A stretch of 40,212 bases of DNA. Source: Lachnospiraceae bacterium (lineage in GTDB: Bacteria > Bacillota > Clostridia > Lachnospirales > Lachnospiraceae). Shown in pieces: positions 1-8,632 of the stretch. Made by a program: the position numbers and the translations under genes. The stretch's first letter is position 1; each line of letters starts with the position of its first letter. The DNA lies in contig JAILCK010000194.1 in NCBI GenBank assembly GCA_024680435.1, forward strand, positions 1 through 40,212. Reading direction: 5' to 3'. Under the pieces are notes generated by a model. The model was not told the origin of the DNA and did no database searches. It was given only the letters and a program-made list of their open reading frames with translations.

Positions 1-2172
1 GATAAAACCGTTGCAGTTATATACGAAAATTCAAATATTTTACGCGGTGTAAATATTTCGGAAGATACAATAAGAGTGTATCCTAACGGAAAGTATACCG
101 CTCAGATTGTAGGTTATACAGGTAAGATTAACTCAGATGAACTTGCAACATACTCTTTAAAAGACGATTCCTATTCCTTAAATGATATTATCGGTAAAAC
201 CGGTATTGAAAGAAGTATGGAGTCTTGGCTAAGAGGTCAAAAGGGTTCCGAAACAATCTATGTAAATACTACAGGTAAAGTTATTTCTTCAGAGGATTAT
301 GTGGAAGCAACTGCAGGAAATGATGTATATCTTTCCATTGATTCTAAGCTTCAGGAAGCTACATATAACATTTTGGAACAAAAGCTGGCAGGTATCCTGC
401 TTAAAAAGATTATTAATGCAAAAGAGTACATTCCGAGAGAAAACTCATCCGCTTCAGATATAATGATTCCTATTTACGATGTTTATTACTCTATGTTTAA
501 TAACCAGATTATAAATATCGATCATTTAAGTGCGGATGATGCCACAGATACAGAAAAAGAAATTTATAATGCTTTCTTAAATAAAAAAGCAGATGTATTG
601 GAGAGAATAAAGTCAGAGCTTACCGATAAAAAGACTCCTTACAATAAGCTTACTACGGAATATAAAGTATATGAAAACCATGTAGAAGATCTTCTTATTG
701 ACAATAAGATTTTATTATCAAGTAAAATCGTATACTCTGATAAAACATATAAAGCATGGGCAGTTGATGAAACAATCAGTTTAAGCGAATACATTAATTA
801 TGCCATTTCTCAAAACTGGATTGATTCAGATTCGCTGGAACTTGATGAGGCGTACTCCCAGTCAAATGAAATATACGAAGAGATTGTAAATAAGATTATT
901 GATAAGCTTTCCGTCGATAAAGAATTTGACAGAAAAATCTATAAATACATCATTAAAAATGATGCCATTAAAGGAAAACAGATATGCAATTGCTTATTGG
1001 ATCAAGGGATTATTACATTAAGTGAAGAAGAAAAGGCTGCATGGGATGCAGGCCGAATTTCTCCTTTCCAATTTATGATTACAAGAATCGAAAACCTTGA
1101 AATAACTCCTGCGCAATTGGCTCTTGAACCTTACAGTGCATCCTTGGTTATTACAAATGTTAATACAGGAAAAGTGATGGCTTTGGTTTCTTATCCATCA
1201 TACGATAATAATTTCCTTGCAAACGGTGCCGATGCCGCTTATTTAAAAAAGGTAAATTCAGACTTGTCAAAGCCGCTTATTAATTACGCCACACAGCAAC
1301 GTACAGCTCCGGGTTCGACATATAAGATGGTGTCTGCAACCGCCGGACTTTGTGAAGGAGTTATAAACACTCATTCGCTTATAACATGTACAGGCTCTTT
1401 TGAAGTAACCACCGATACCCATAAATGTTGGGTTTGGCCCGGTTCTCACGGTGCGTTGAATGTCAGCGGTGCCATCAATAAGTCTTGTAACGTATTCTTT
1501 TATAACGTAGGTTATAAATTGAGTCTTGATGATAAAGGAATGTACAGTTCAGACCTTGGTGTTGAAAAGCTTAACAAATATGCCGATTTATACGGTTTAA
1601 GTGAAAAATCCGGCGTTGAAATAGAAGAGTATAATCCAATTCTGACAGAAGCCTTTTCGGTTCCTTCTGCAATCGGACAAGGTACCAACTCATTTACAAC
1701 AGTTGGACTTGCAAGATATGTAACAAGCGTTGCCAACGGCGGCACAGTTTATAATTTGTCATTACTTGATAAGATTACTGACAGAGAAGGTAATTTGATT
1801 AAGGAATGCAGTGCTGAAGTCAGAAACACTATCGAGATGGATGAGTCTTATTGGAATGCCATTCATGATGGTATGAGAAGAGTTGTGACAGATATGTCAT
1901 ACTACGCCGAATTACCTGTTACTGTAGCCGGAAAAACAGGTACCGCACAGCAGTCAAAAACGAGCCCCGACCATGGTTTGTTTGTATGCTATGCGCCTTA
2001 CGAAAAGCCTGAAATAGCCATTGCATCCAGAATATCAAACGGTTATTCATCAAGCTATGTCGCATATACTGTAGAAGACGTACTTAAGTATTACTTTAAC
2101 GTTGAAAAAGAAGATAATATTGTTACCGGTTCTGCCGAAGCTATCGGTATATCTGCAGGACACGGAGACTAA
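1..2172 (+). CDS. mrdA: Penicillin-binding protein 2-type peptidoglycan transpeptidase (5' truncated by window edge)
   Basis: Reading frame is open from base 1 (DKTVAVIYENSNILRGV...), so the ORF-track start at 76 is not the true start. Transpeptidase motifs: SxxK (GSTYKM), SxN (SCN), KTGT (AGKTGTAQQ). Followed by minC-like and rodA genes, as in mre/min/rod loci. Confidence 0.93.
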   Translation, partial: DKTVAVIYENSNILRGVNISEDTIRVYPNGKYTAQIVGYTGKINSDELATYSLKDDSYSLNDIIGKTGIERSMESWLRGQKGSETIYVNTTGKVISSEDYVEATAGNDVYLSIDSKLQEATYNILEQKLAGILLKKIINAKEYIPRENSSASDIMIPIYDVYYSMFNNQIINIDHLSADDATDTEKEIYNAFLNKKADVLERIKSELTDKKTPYNKLTTEYKVYENHVEDLLIDNKILLSSKIVYSDKTYKAWAVDETISLSEYINYAISQNWIDSDSLELDEAYSQSNEIYEEIVNKIIDKLSVDKEFDRKIYKYIIKNDAIKGKQICNCLLDQGIITLSEEEKAAWDAGRISPFQFMITRIENLEITPAQLALEPYSASLVITNVNTGKVMALVSYPSYDNNFLANGADAAYLKKVNSDLSKPLINYATQQRTAPGSTYKMVSATAGLCEGVINTHSLITCTGSFEVTTDTHKCWVWPGSHGALNVSGAINKSCNVFFYNVGYKLSLDDKGMYSSDLGVEKLNKYADLYGLSEKSGVEIEEYNPILTEAFSVPSAIGQGTNSFTTVGLARYVTSVANGGTVYNLSLLDKITDREGNLIKECSAEVRNTIEMDESYWNAIHDGMRRVVTDMSYYAELPVTVAGKTGTAQQSKTSPDHGLFVCYAPYEKPEIAIASRISNGYSSSYVAYTVEDVLKYYFNVEKEDNIVTGSAEAIGISAGHGD

Positions 2173-2182
2173 AGGGGATTGT

Positions 2183-2875
2183 ATGAGCTCTTTTGTTACT
2201 ATTAAAAGTTTTCCAAACGGATTAAAGGTATTTTTAGACGATGCCTGTTCCTTTGAAGAAATCGAAAATGAAATAAGAGATAAATTTGGGAAATCGCATG
2301 ATTTTTTCAAGGGCGGTAAAATAGCCATTTCTTTTGAAGGAAGAAATCTTTCTGAAAATGAAGAAAGAAGCCTGACCAATATAATGGAAGAATCAGCTGA
2401 CTTAACTATTCTTTATGTAATAGGCAAAGACGATAAAACTAATCAAAGCTTTGCAAAAGCCGTTGAAAGGCCGGTTTATTCTAAAGAAAACGATGTATTT
2501 GACGGCATTTACTCAGGCTCTGTTAAACAGTTTGAAAGACTTGAAACAAAAGGTAACATTGTTGTTTTGGGTGATGTTGAGCCCGGAGGAACAATAATTA
2601 CAGACGGTAATATCATTATTTTGGGCGGTTTATACGGAACGGCTATTATAAACGCAAAAAAAGATTTGGATAAACTCTTTATAGCCGCAAATGATGTAAG
2701 CGCAGAAAAAATTCAAATCGGAATAAGCGAGTATTATTCAAAAGATAAGCCAAAGTGGGTTGTTAAGCCTAAAATGGTTTCTAAAATTGCCTTCTTATCA
2801 CAGGGCAAAATTGTACTTGAAAATATCGGTAAGAGTTCATTAAGTCACTTATGCAATAATATAAACAACGAGTAA
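2183..2875 (+). CDS. minC: Septum site-determining protein MinC-like
   Basis: C-terminal beta-helix signature KGNIVVLGDVEPGGTIITDGNIIILGGLYGTA. Start assigned to ATG 2183 (MSSFVTIK...) with RBS aaagggg, rather than the ORF-track start at 2102, which overlaps mrdA. Confidence 0.85.
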   Translation: MSSFVTIKSFPNGLKVFLDDACSFEEIENEIRDKFGKSHDFFKGGKIAISFEGRNLSENEERSLTNIMEESADLTILYVIGKDDKTNQSFAKAVERPVYSKENDVFDGIYSGSVKQFERLETKGNIVVLGDVEPGGTIITDGNIIILGGLYGTAIINAKKDLDKLFIAANDVSAEKIQIGISEYYSKDKPKWVVKPKMVSKIAFLSQGKIVLENIGKSSLSHLCNNINNE

Positions 2876-2879
2876 AAAC

Positions 2880-4022
2880 ATGTTTAAAAATCTAAAGATT
2901 AAAGACTATGATTTTAAGTTAATATTTTTCGTCTTATGTACCAACATAATAGGAATTCTTATTATAGGAAGTGCGGCACCGGAGCTTCAGCAAAAGCAAC
3001 TTTTGGGGTCAATCATGGGCATTTTCTTAATGGTTGTGGTTTCACTTTTTGATTATAAGATTATTCTAAGGTTTTATTGGCTATGGTACATTATTATGGC
3101 AGGAATGCTTTTGGCCGTAAATATTATAGGTCGTACATCGCACGGATCTCAAAGATGGTTTAGTATTGCCGGTATCACATTTCAGCCCTCGGAAACTGCT
3201 AAAATAATATTGATTATTTTTTTTGCACAGTTTATCATGAAATATAAGGATAGAATTAACACAGTGAGATTTGTTGTAAGTTATATATTACTGTGTGGTG
3301 TGCCGTTGGGACTTACTCTTTGGCAACCGGATTTATCTACAAGTATAGTAATTGCTACTGTATTTGTTATCCTTTTATTTATTGCAGGAATCAGCTGGAA
3401 GTTTATAGTAGGTGCCATCGCCCTTTTGGTACCTACCGTAATAGTTTTATTCAGTATGATTTTAAAAGAAGGGCAGAGCATAATTGACGATTATCAAAGA
3501 CAGCGAATCATGGCAAAAATCTATCCCGATAAATTTGCAGATGACGCCTACCAGCAATTAAATTCTGAAATTGCCATAGGCTCAGGCAGACTTATTGGAA
3601 AAGGTCTTAACAATAATCAAATTGATTCTTTGAAAAACGGAAATTATATTATTGAACCTCAAAACGACTTTGTTTTTGCAGTAATAGGCGAAGAACTTGG
3701 TTTTCTGGGTTCAGTGTTGGTGATTTTACTTCTTTTTGCTATTGTGATTGAATGCTTTATGATAGCAAGAAAGATTAAAGAAATAGACGGTCGTGTTATT
3801 GCAATCGGCATGGGCTCGCTTATTGGTATACAGGGTTTCTTTAATATCGGCGTTGCCACAAACATTTTGCCAAATACAGGCCTTCCGCTTCCTTTTGTAA
3901 GTTATGGCTTAACGTCATTGGTAAGCTTGTATATTGGGATAGGATTTGTTTTAAATGTACGACTTCGAAACAAACCCGTCAGAGATAAAAAAGAGCTTTC
4001 ATTTATGGGAAGCAGTATATAA
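2880..4022 (+). CDS. rodA: RodA/FtsW/SpoVE family SEDS glycosyltransferase
   Basis: Polytopic membrane protein; SEDS motifs HGSQRWFSIAGITFQPSE, WQPDLSTS, NDFVFAVIGEELGFLG, LPNTGLPLPFVSYG. Follows PBP2. Confidence 0.93.
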   Translation: MFKNLKIKDYDFKLIFFVLCTNIIGILIIGSAAPELQQKQLLGSIMGIFLMVVVSLFDYKIILRFYWLWYIIMAGMLLAVNIIGRTSHGSQRWFSIAGITFQPSETAKIILIIFFAQFIMKYKDRINTVRFVVSYILLCGVPLGLTLWQPDLSTSIVIATVFVILLFIAGISWKFIVGAIALLVPTVIVLFSMILKEGQSIIDDYQRQRIMAKIYPDKFADDAYQQLNSEIAIGSGRLIGKGLNNNQIDSLKNGNYIIEPQNDFVFAVIGEELGFLGSVLVILLLFAIVIECFMIARKIKEIDGRVIAIGMGSLIGIQGFFNIGVATNILPNTGLPLPFVSYGLTSLVSLYIGIGFVLNVRLRNKPVRDKKELSFMGSSI

Positions 4023-4039
4023 AAATTGGAGGAGTTTAG

Positions 4040-4435
4040 ATGAATATCGCATTGATTGCTCATGATGCAAAGAAAAAGCTTATGCAGAACTTCTGCATAG
4101 CATATAGGGGAATTTTGAGCAAAAATGATTTATATGCTACAGGCACAACGGGAAGATTGATTGAAGAAGTTACAAATCTTAACGTGCATAAATATTTGGC
4201 AGGTCACCTTGGTGGCGAACAGCAAATAGGAGCACAGCTTGAACACAATCAAATTGACCTTGTTATTTTCTTAAGAGACCCGCTTACGCAAAAGACTCAC
4301 GAGCCTGATGTAAGTAATCTTATGAGATTATGTGATATGCACAACATCCCTCTTGCTACAAATCTTGCAAGTGCGGAATTATTGATTAAATCATTGGATC
4401 GTGGAGATTTAGAGTGGCGTGAAATGTACAAATAA
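4040..4435 (+). CDS. mgsA: Methylglyoxal synthase
   Basis: [60 protein letters not shown] ggagg upstream. Confidence 0.93.
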   Translation: MNIALIAHDAKKKLMQNFCIAYRGILSKNDLYATGTTGRLIEEVTNLNVHKYLAGHLGGEQQIGAQLEHNQIDLVIFLRDPLTQKTHEPDVSNLMRLCDMHNIPLATNLASAELLIKSLDRGDLEWREMYK

Positions 4436-5399
4436 ATTTGCTTTTATTCTTATAATGGTTTTAGTGGCATCTTCACTTTCGGCTTGTTCAAAAGCCGAAA
4501 TCAGGATGCCATTTTCTAGTTTTCAAATTGAAGAAGACGGTAATTCAGGTCTTGAATTTTCAAAGAATAATGCTTTATTAAACGGATATGCATTTGACCT
4601 GGCCTCCTTTACCGAGGATTATACAGAGAATTATAATCTTACAAACGCCGGCGCAGGGTTACTTGTTGATATAAACAATAAAAAGGTTTTGTTTGCACAA
4701 AATGCTTTTGAACAAAAGTATCCGGCAAGTATTACAAAAATTTTCACCGCTTTGATAGCTTTAAAGCACTGTGATATTGATGAGACAATAGTTTGTACCG
4801 ATGCCTGCTCAAAGTTACCTGATGATGCGGTTAAATTGGGACTTAGGTCAGGGGATACTCTAACACTTGATCAGGCTTTGCATTTGGCGTTGATTTCATC
4901 CTATAACGACGCTGCAATTGCGATTGCATGTCATGTAAGCGGAACGGAAGAGGAGTTTTCAAAGCTTATGAATGAAGAAGCAAGAAAACTTGGTGCCACA
5001 TCCTCTAATTTTACCGATGCAAGCGGACTTGGCGGTGAAAACCATTACACTTCAGCTTACGACCTTTATTTAATCTTTAATGAGTTTGTAAAGTACCCTG
5101 AACTTCTTGAAATTATTCAGGCAAACGAATACTCAACCACATATCATGATAAAAACGGAGCTGAATTATCCGCATCCGGAAAATCTACCAATCAGTTTTT
5201 CAGAGGGCTTTATTCCCTTCCTGAAAACGTGACGGTTGTGGGCGGAAAAACGGGCACTACGTCAGAAGCGGGATATTGTCTTTTGCTTTTAGTAAGAGAT
5301 GCTTATTCAAATCCATATATAGCTGTAGTATTAGGGTCTGATTCAAGAGATAATTTATATGAAGAAATGACGCAAATGTTGCGTACAATAATAAATTAA
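4419..5399 (+). CDS. D-alanyl-D-alanine carboxypeptidase (DacF-like), probable lipoprotein
   Basis: Peptidase S11 motifs: SITK (SxxK), SYN (SxN), [10 protein letters not shown]-terminal lipobox-like LSAC. GTG start overlaps mgsA by 17 bp. Confidence 0.88.
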   Translation: MKCTNKFAFILIMVLVASSLSACSKAEIRMPFSSFQIEEDGNSGLEFSKNNALLNGYAFDLASFTEDYTENYNLTNAGAGLLVDINNKKVLFAQNAFEQKYPASITKIFTALIALKHCDIDETIVCTDACSKLPDDAVKLGLRSGDTLTLDQALHLALISSYNDAAIAIACHVSGTEEEFSKLMNEEARKLGATSSNFTDASGLGGENHYTSAYDLYLIFNEFVKYPELLEIIQANEYSTTYHDKNGAELSASGKSTNQFFRGLYSLPENVTVVGGKTGTTSEAGYCLLLLVRDAYSNPYIAVVLGSDSRDNLYEEMTQMLRTIIN

Positions 5400-5401
5400 T
5401 G

Positions 5402-5430
5402 TTGTATTTTAAGAGGCCATAATCTATAAT
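5402..5430 (+). promoter_or_regulatory. Putative sigma-A promoter for the P-loop ORF at 5476
   Basis: TTGTAT (5402-5407), 17 bp spacer, TATAAT (5425-5430). Confidence 0.55.
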
Positions 5431-5475
5431 AATAATATCATCTTAAAAGATGAAAAACAGGACGGAGGGTTTACA

Positions 5476-5895
5476 ATGGTACAGTTAATTGTTGGCGAAA
5501 AGGGCAAGGGTAAAACCAAACACCTGCTAGACAAAGTAAATACCGAAATAAAGAATGTATCGGGTAACATCGTTTATTTGGACAAGAGCGCTAAGAACAT
5601 GTATGAGCTCAACAACAAAGTAAGATTAATTGATGTGTCCGATTATTTTATTGAAAATTTTAGTGAATTCCTAGGTTTTGTATGCGGAATCATTTCGCAG
5701 GATCACGATCTTGAACAGATGTATTTAGATAGCTTCTTCCCTATCTCCAAAGCTGAAAAGGATGATATGGATGCTTGCATCGATAAACTTGAAAAGGTCG
5801 GTGAAAAGTTTGGGGTTGATTTTGTTGTAGCAGTTTCTTTGACAGAATCAGAGTTATCGGATAAGGCAAAATCAAAAGTTATTATTTCGTTATAA
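5476..5895 (+). CDS. Small P-loop (Walker A) protein of unknown function
   Basis: 139 aa; N-terminal GEKGKGKT fits Walker A GxxGxGK[ST]. RBS ggaggg. Own promoter-like element and downstream terminator. Confidence 0.75.
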   Translation: MVQLIVGEKGKGKTKHLLDKVNTEIKNVSGNIVYLDKSAKNMYELNNKVRLIDVSDYFIENFSEFLGFVCGIISQDHDLEQMYLDSFFPISKAEKDDMDACIDKLEKVGEKFGVDFVVAVSLTESELSDKAKSKVIISL

Positions 5896-5910
5896 TTTAT
5901 TAAAATCATC

Positions 5911-5941
5911 AAGCCCCGGCGGTATGGTCGGGGCTTTTTTC
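5911..5941 (+). terminator. Rho-independent terminator
   Basis: aagccccg / cggggctt stem followed by T-run. Confidence 0.85.
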
Positions 5942-5952
5942 TAAGGAGTATA

Positions 5953-7362
5953 ATGGCAACAGGTAAAAACGACAGCAAAAATGAATATAATAAAACAGGT
6001 GGCATAAAGATAGATCCCGGTATGTTTATTTTTGTTGCCATTTTTATTTACATTATCATTTGTATTGTCATGTCAATGAAAAGCACTTCAATTAAGGGTT
6101 ATCAGGTTAAAGTAGGTTCATTGTCCGAAAACAGAATCTATACAGGAATTGCCATAAGAGAAGAAATCCCCGTTGAATCCGAATACAGCGGATATATAAA
6201 TTTTTTAATGCGAGACGGTGAAAGAGCCGGATTTAATAACCTATTGTTTTGCATCGATGAAACAGGAAAACTTGCAGATTTGATTGGCAAAAATCCCGCA
6301 GGTGATAATTCACTTTCAGATTCAGAACTTTTTTCTTTAAGACAGGAGATCCAATTATTCTCCAAGAATTTTGACGATACATCCTTTGCTCAATCGTTAA
6401 CCTTTGAACAAAAAATCGGTAACGAATTATCTCAAATTGAGAATAGAAGAATAATCGGAGAAGTAAATGAAATATCAGAAGGTCATTCTAATGATATTAT
6501 CGACTATGTAAGGGCAAAGGATTCGGGAATCGTTACATTTTATCAAGATGGCTTTGAATTAAAGAAGGCTGATGATCTTAACAAAGAAGACTTTGATGAA
6601 GAAAAGTATACGCGTAAAGAAACATTAAATGATGACCTTGTTGCTTCCGGTGATTTTGTTTACAAATATGTTAAAAATGAAGTCTGGTCCATTGTTATTT
6701 TAGTTCCGAACAAAGATGTTGAAGCAATTACAAATAATGATTATGTTGAAGTTAAATTCTCTAAGACACTTAATTCTTCCTGGGGTAAAGTTCGTTTGGT
6801 AAAAGAACTGGAAAAAGAATCTATTATTGAGCTTACCTTCACAAATTCAATGATTACATTCTGTAAAGATCGTTTTGTGGATATTGAGCTTATGCTTGAT
6901 GTTGATAAGGGGTTAAAAATTCCCAATTCATCCATTGCTCAAAAGGATTTCTTTGTTGTAGACAAAAAGTTTGTTACTCATGGCGGTAATTCATCTGATT
7001 ATACTGTTTTAAGAGAAGAGGATGCCGCGGGTTCCGTAAAGGCTGTTTCTGTCAATATTATTAAAGAGGAAGAAGATTATTATCTTATTGATTCAATTGC
7101 TCTAAAATACGGAGATAAGCTTATAATGCCCAATGAAGCTGTATCAACCCTTGATAACAACACGCTCGTTCTTGGAAAGACAGAAAAAGTAATCGGCGTA
7201 TTTAACATTAATAAAGGTTATGCAGACTTTAACAGAATTGATATTAAAAATTCAAATGATGAGTATTCAATTATTGATGCCTATTCTGCTTATGGTTTGA
7301 GAGCTTATGATTATATAGCTCTTGATGCTTCCATAGTTACAGATAAAGATTTTGTATATTAA
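5953..7362 (+). CDS. HlyD-like / membrane-anchored biotinyl-lipoyl-type periplasmic adaptor-like protein
   Basis: Single N-terminal TM (FIFVAIFIYIIICIVM) followed by VKVGSLSENRIYTGIAIREEIPVESEYSGYINFLMRDGERAG, resembling HlyD-family N-terminal barrel sequence. Upstream of yggS-sepF. Confidence 0.65.
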   Translation: MATGKNDSKNEYNKTGGIKIDPGMFIFVAIFIYIIICIVMSMKSTSIKGYQVKVGSLSENRIYTGIAIREEIPVESEYSGYINFLMRDGERAGFNNLLFCIDETGKLADLIGKNPAGDNSLSDSELFSLRQEIQLFSKNFDDTSFAQSLTFEQKIGNELSQIENRRIIGEVNEISEGHSNDIIDYVRAKDSGIVTFYQDGFELKKADDLNKEDFDEEKYTRKETLNDDLVASGDFVYKYVKNEVWSIVILVPNKDVEAITNNDYVEVKFSKTLNSSWGKVRLVKELEKESIIELTFTNSMITFCKDRFVDIELMLDVDKGLKIPNSSIAQKDFFVVDKKFVTHGGNSSDYTVLREEDAAGSVKAVSVNIIKEEEDYYLIDSIALKYGDKLIMPNEAVSTLDNNTLVLGKTEKVIGVFNINKGYADFNRIDIKNSNDEYSIIDAYSAYGLRAYDYIALDASIVTDKDFVY

Positions 7363-7375
7363 GTCGGAGATTAAG

Positions 7376-8071
7376 ATGATTAAAGAAAACTTAGAAAAGG
7401 TAAGAGAAAACGTACATAGAGCGGTTGAAAGGTCCGGCAGAAGCGATTCAGAAGTTTTACTTATTGCAGTAAGCAAGACAAAACCAGTAGAAGACCTTAT
7501 GGAGGCTTATGACGCAGGTGTCAGAGACTTTGGAGAAAATAAAGTTCAGGAACTTGTTGATAAATATGAAGTAATGCCAAAAGATGCGCGTTTCCATATG
7601 ATAGGTCATCTTCAAAAGAACAAGGTTAAGTATTTAATCGGAAAGACATGCCTCATTCATAGCGTTGACAGTTTTGAACTTGCAAAAGTTATTCAAAAAG
7701 AATCTGAAAAAAAGAACGTAATTACAGATGTATTGATTGAAGTAAACGTAGCTAAAGAAGACTCTAAATTCGGTGTCTTTAAAGAAGACTTACTTAACCT
7801 TGTTAAAGAGGTTTCAACCCTTAAAAATGTACGTATAAAGGGGCTTATGACCATAGCTCCGTTTGTTGAAAACCCCGAAGATAACAGGCAGTATTTTAAC
7901 GAGTTAAAGCGATTGGGCATTGACATAGAAAGTCAAAACATCGATAATGTTTCTATGGGGACTTATTCCATGGGAATGACCGGAGACTATGAAGTAGCAA
8001 TCGAGGAAGGGGCCACTATGGTCCGAGTTGGTACAGGGATTTTTGGAGTAAGAAATTATTCGTTATTTTAA
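7376..8071 (+). CDS. yggS: YggS/YlmE family pyridoxal phosphate homeostasis protein
   Basis: LLIAVSKTKPVEDL, DFGENKVQELVDKYE, FHMIGHLQKNKVKYL, SMGMTGDYEVAIEEGATMVRVGTGIFG. Start set to ATG 7376. Confidence 0.95.
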   Translation: MIKENLEKVRENVHRAVERSGRSDSEVLLIAVSKTKPVEDLMEAYDAGVRDFGENKVQELVDKYEVMPKDARFHMIGHLQKNKVKYLIGKTCLIHSVDSFELAKVIQKESEKKNVITDVLIEVNVAKEDSKFGVFKEDLLNLVKEVSTLKNVRIKGLMTIAPFVENPEDNRQYFNELKRLGIDIESQNIDNVSMGTYSMGMTGDYEVAIEEGATMVRVGTGIFGVRNYSLF

Positions 8072-8085
8072 GGAGAGACTGCTAA

Positions 8086-8547
8086 ATGGGAGTAATGAAT
8101 CGGTTAGCCGCTATGATGAATATCGGCAATGATAATGATGATGAATACGATTATGATGATGAAGATGATTATGTAGAAGAGCCCGAACCTTCAAAGAATA
8201 ATGTTGAAGAGCCCAAGGCTAAAATCAACGAAAAGAAGTCGCATGATGTTCCGCGTAGGAGGATTCAAATGAACGATTCTTCTGTTTGTGTATTTAAACC
8301 CAAGGCTTTTGATGAAGCAAGGGAAATGGTTGAAACATTACTTGAAAACAAAACTGTTCTTATTAACTTTGAGGGCGTTGACATTTCAATTTCCCAAAGA
8401 GTTTTGGATATTGTTACCGGTGCCTGCATTGCAGTAGGCGGAAATCTTCAAAAGATTTCAAACTTTATCTTTATTGCCACTCCGGCAAGTGTTGATGTGT
8501 CCGGTGAATTTCAAGATGCTTTGACCGGTGCATTTGATGCTTTATAA
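8086..8547 (+). CDS. sepF: Cell division protein SepF
   Basis: N-terminal amphipathic segment, Asp/Glu-rich linker, then VCVFKPKAFDEAREMVETLLENKTVLINFEGVDISISQRVLDIVTGACIAVGG. Downstream of yggS. Confidence 0.93.
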   Translation: MGVMNRLAAMMNIGNDNDDEYDYDDEDDYVEEPEPSKNNVEEPKAKINEKKSHDVPRRRIQMNDSSVCVFKPKAFDEAREMVETLLENKTVLINFEGVDISISQRVLDIVTGACIAVGGNLQKISNFIFIATPASVDVSGEFQDALTGAFDAL

Positions 8548-8557
8548 AAGCAGATTG

Positions 8558-8588
8558 ATCCTGTCATGCAAATGGCAGGATTTTTTTT
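8558..8588 (+). terminator. Rho-independent terminator after sepF
   Basis: atcctgtca tgcaaa tggcaggat stem (one G-T wobble) followed by T8. Confidence 0.85.
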
Positions 8589-8632
8589 GAGAAAAGAGCG
8601 GTGATTATTTTAACCGAAAGGAATATTACTAA

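Noticed and set aside
2050-2379. 109-aa minus-strand ORF across the mrdA-minC junction
   Set aside because: Overlaps two conserved plus-strand genes; no RBS or recognisable domain.
5953-7362. HlyD-like protein as part of a toxin/bacteriocin export system
   Set aside because: No ABC transporter, peptidase or precursor peptide nearby; neighbours are cell division genes.
8125-8185. GAT/GAA-rich repetitive stretch as a microsatellite
   Set aside because: It encodes the Asp/Glu-rich linker of SepF, in frame and imperfect; an expected protein feature rather than a repeat element.
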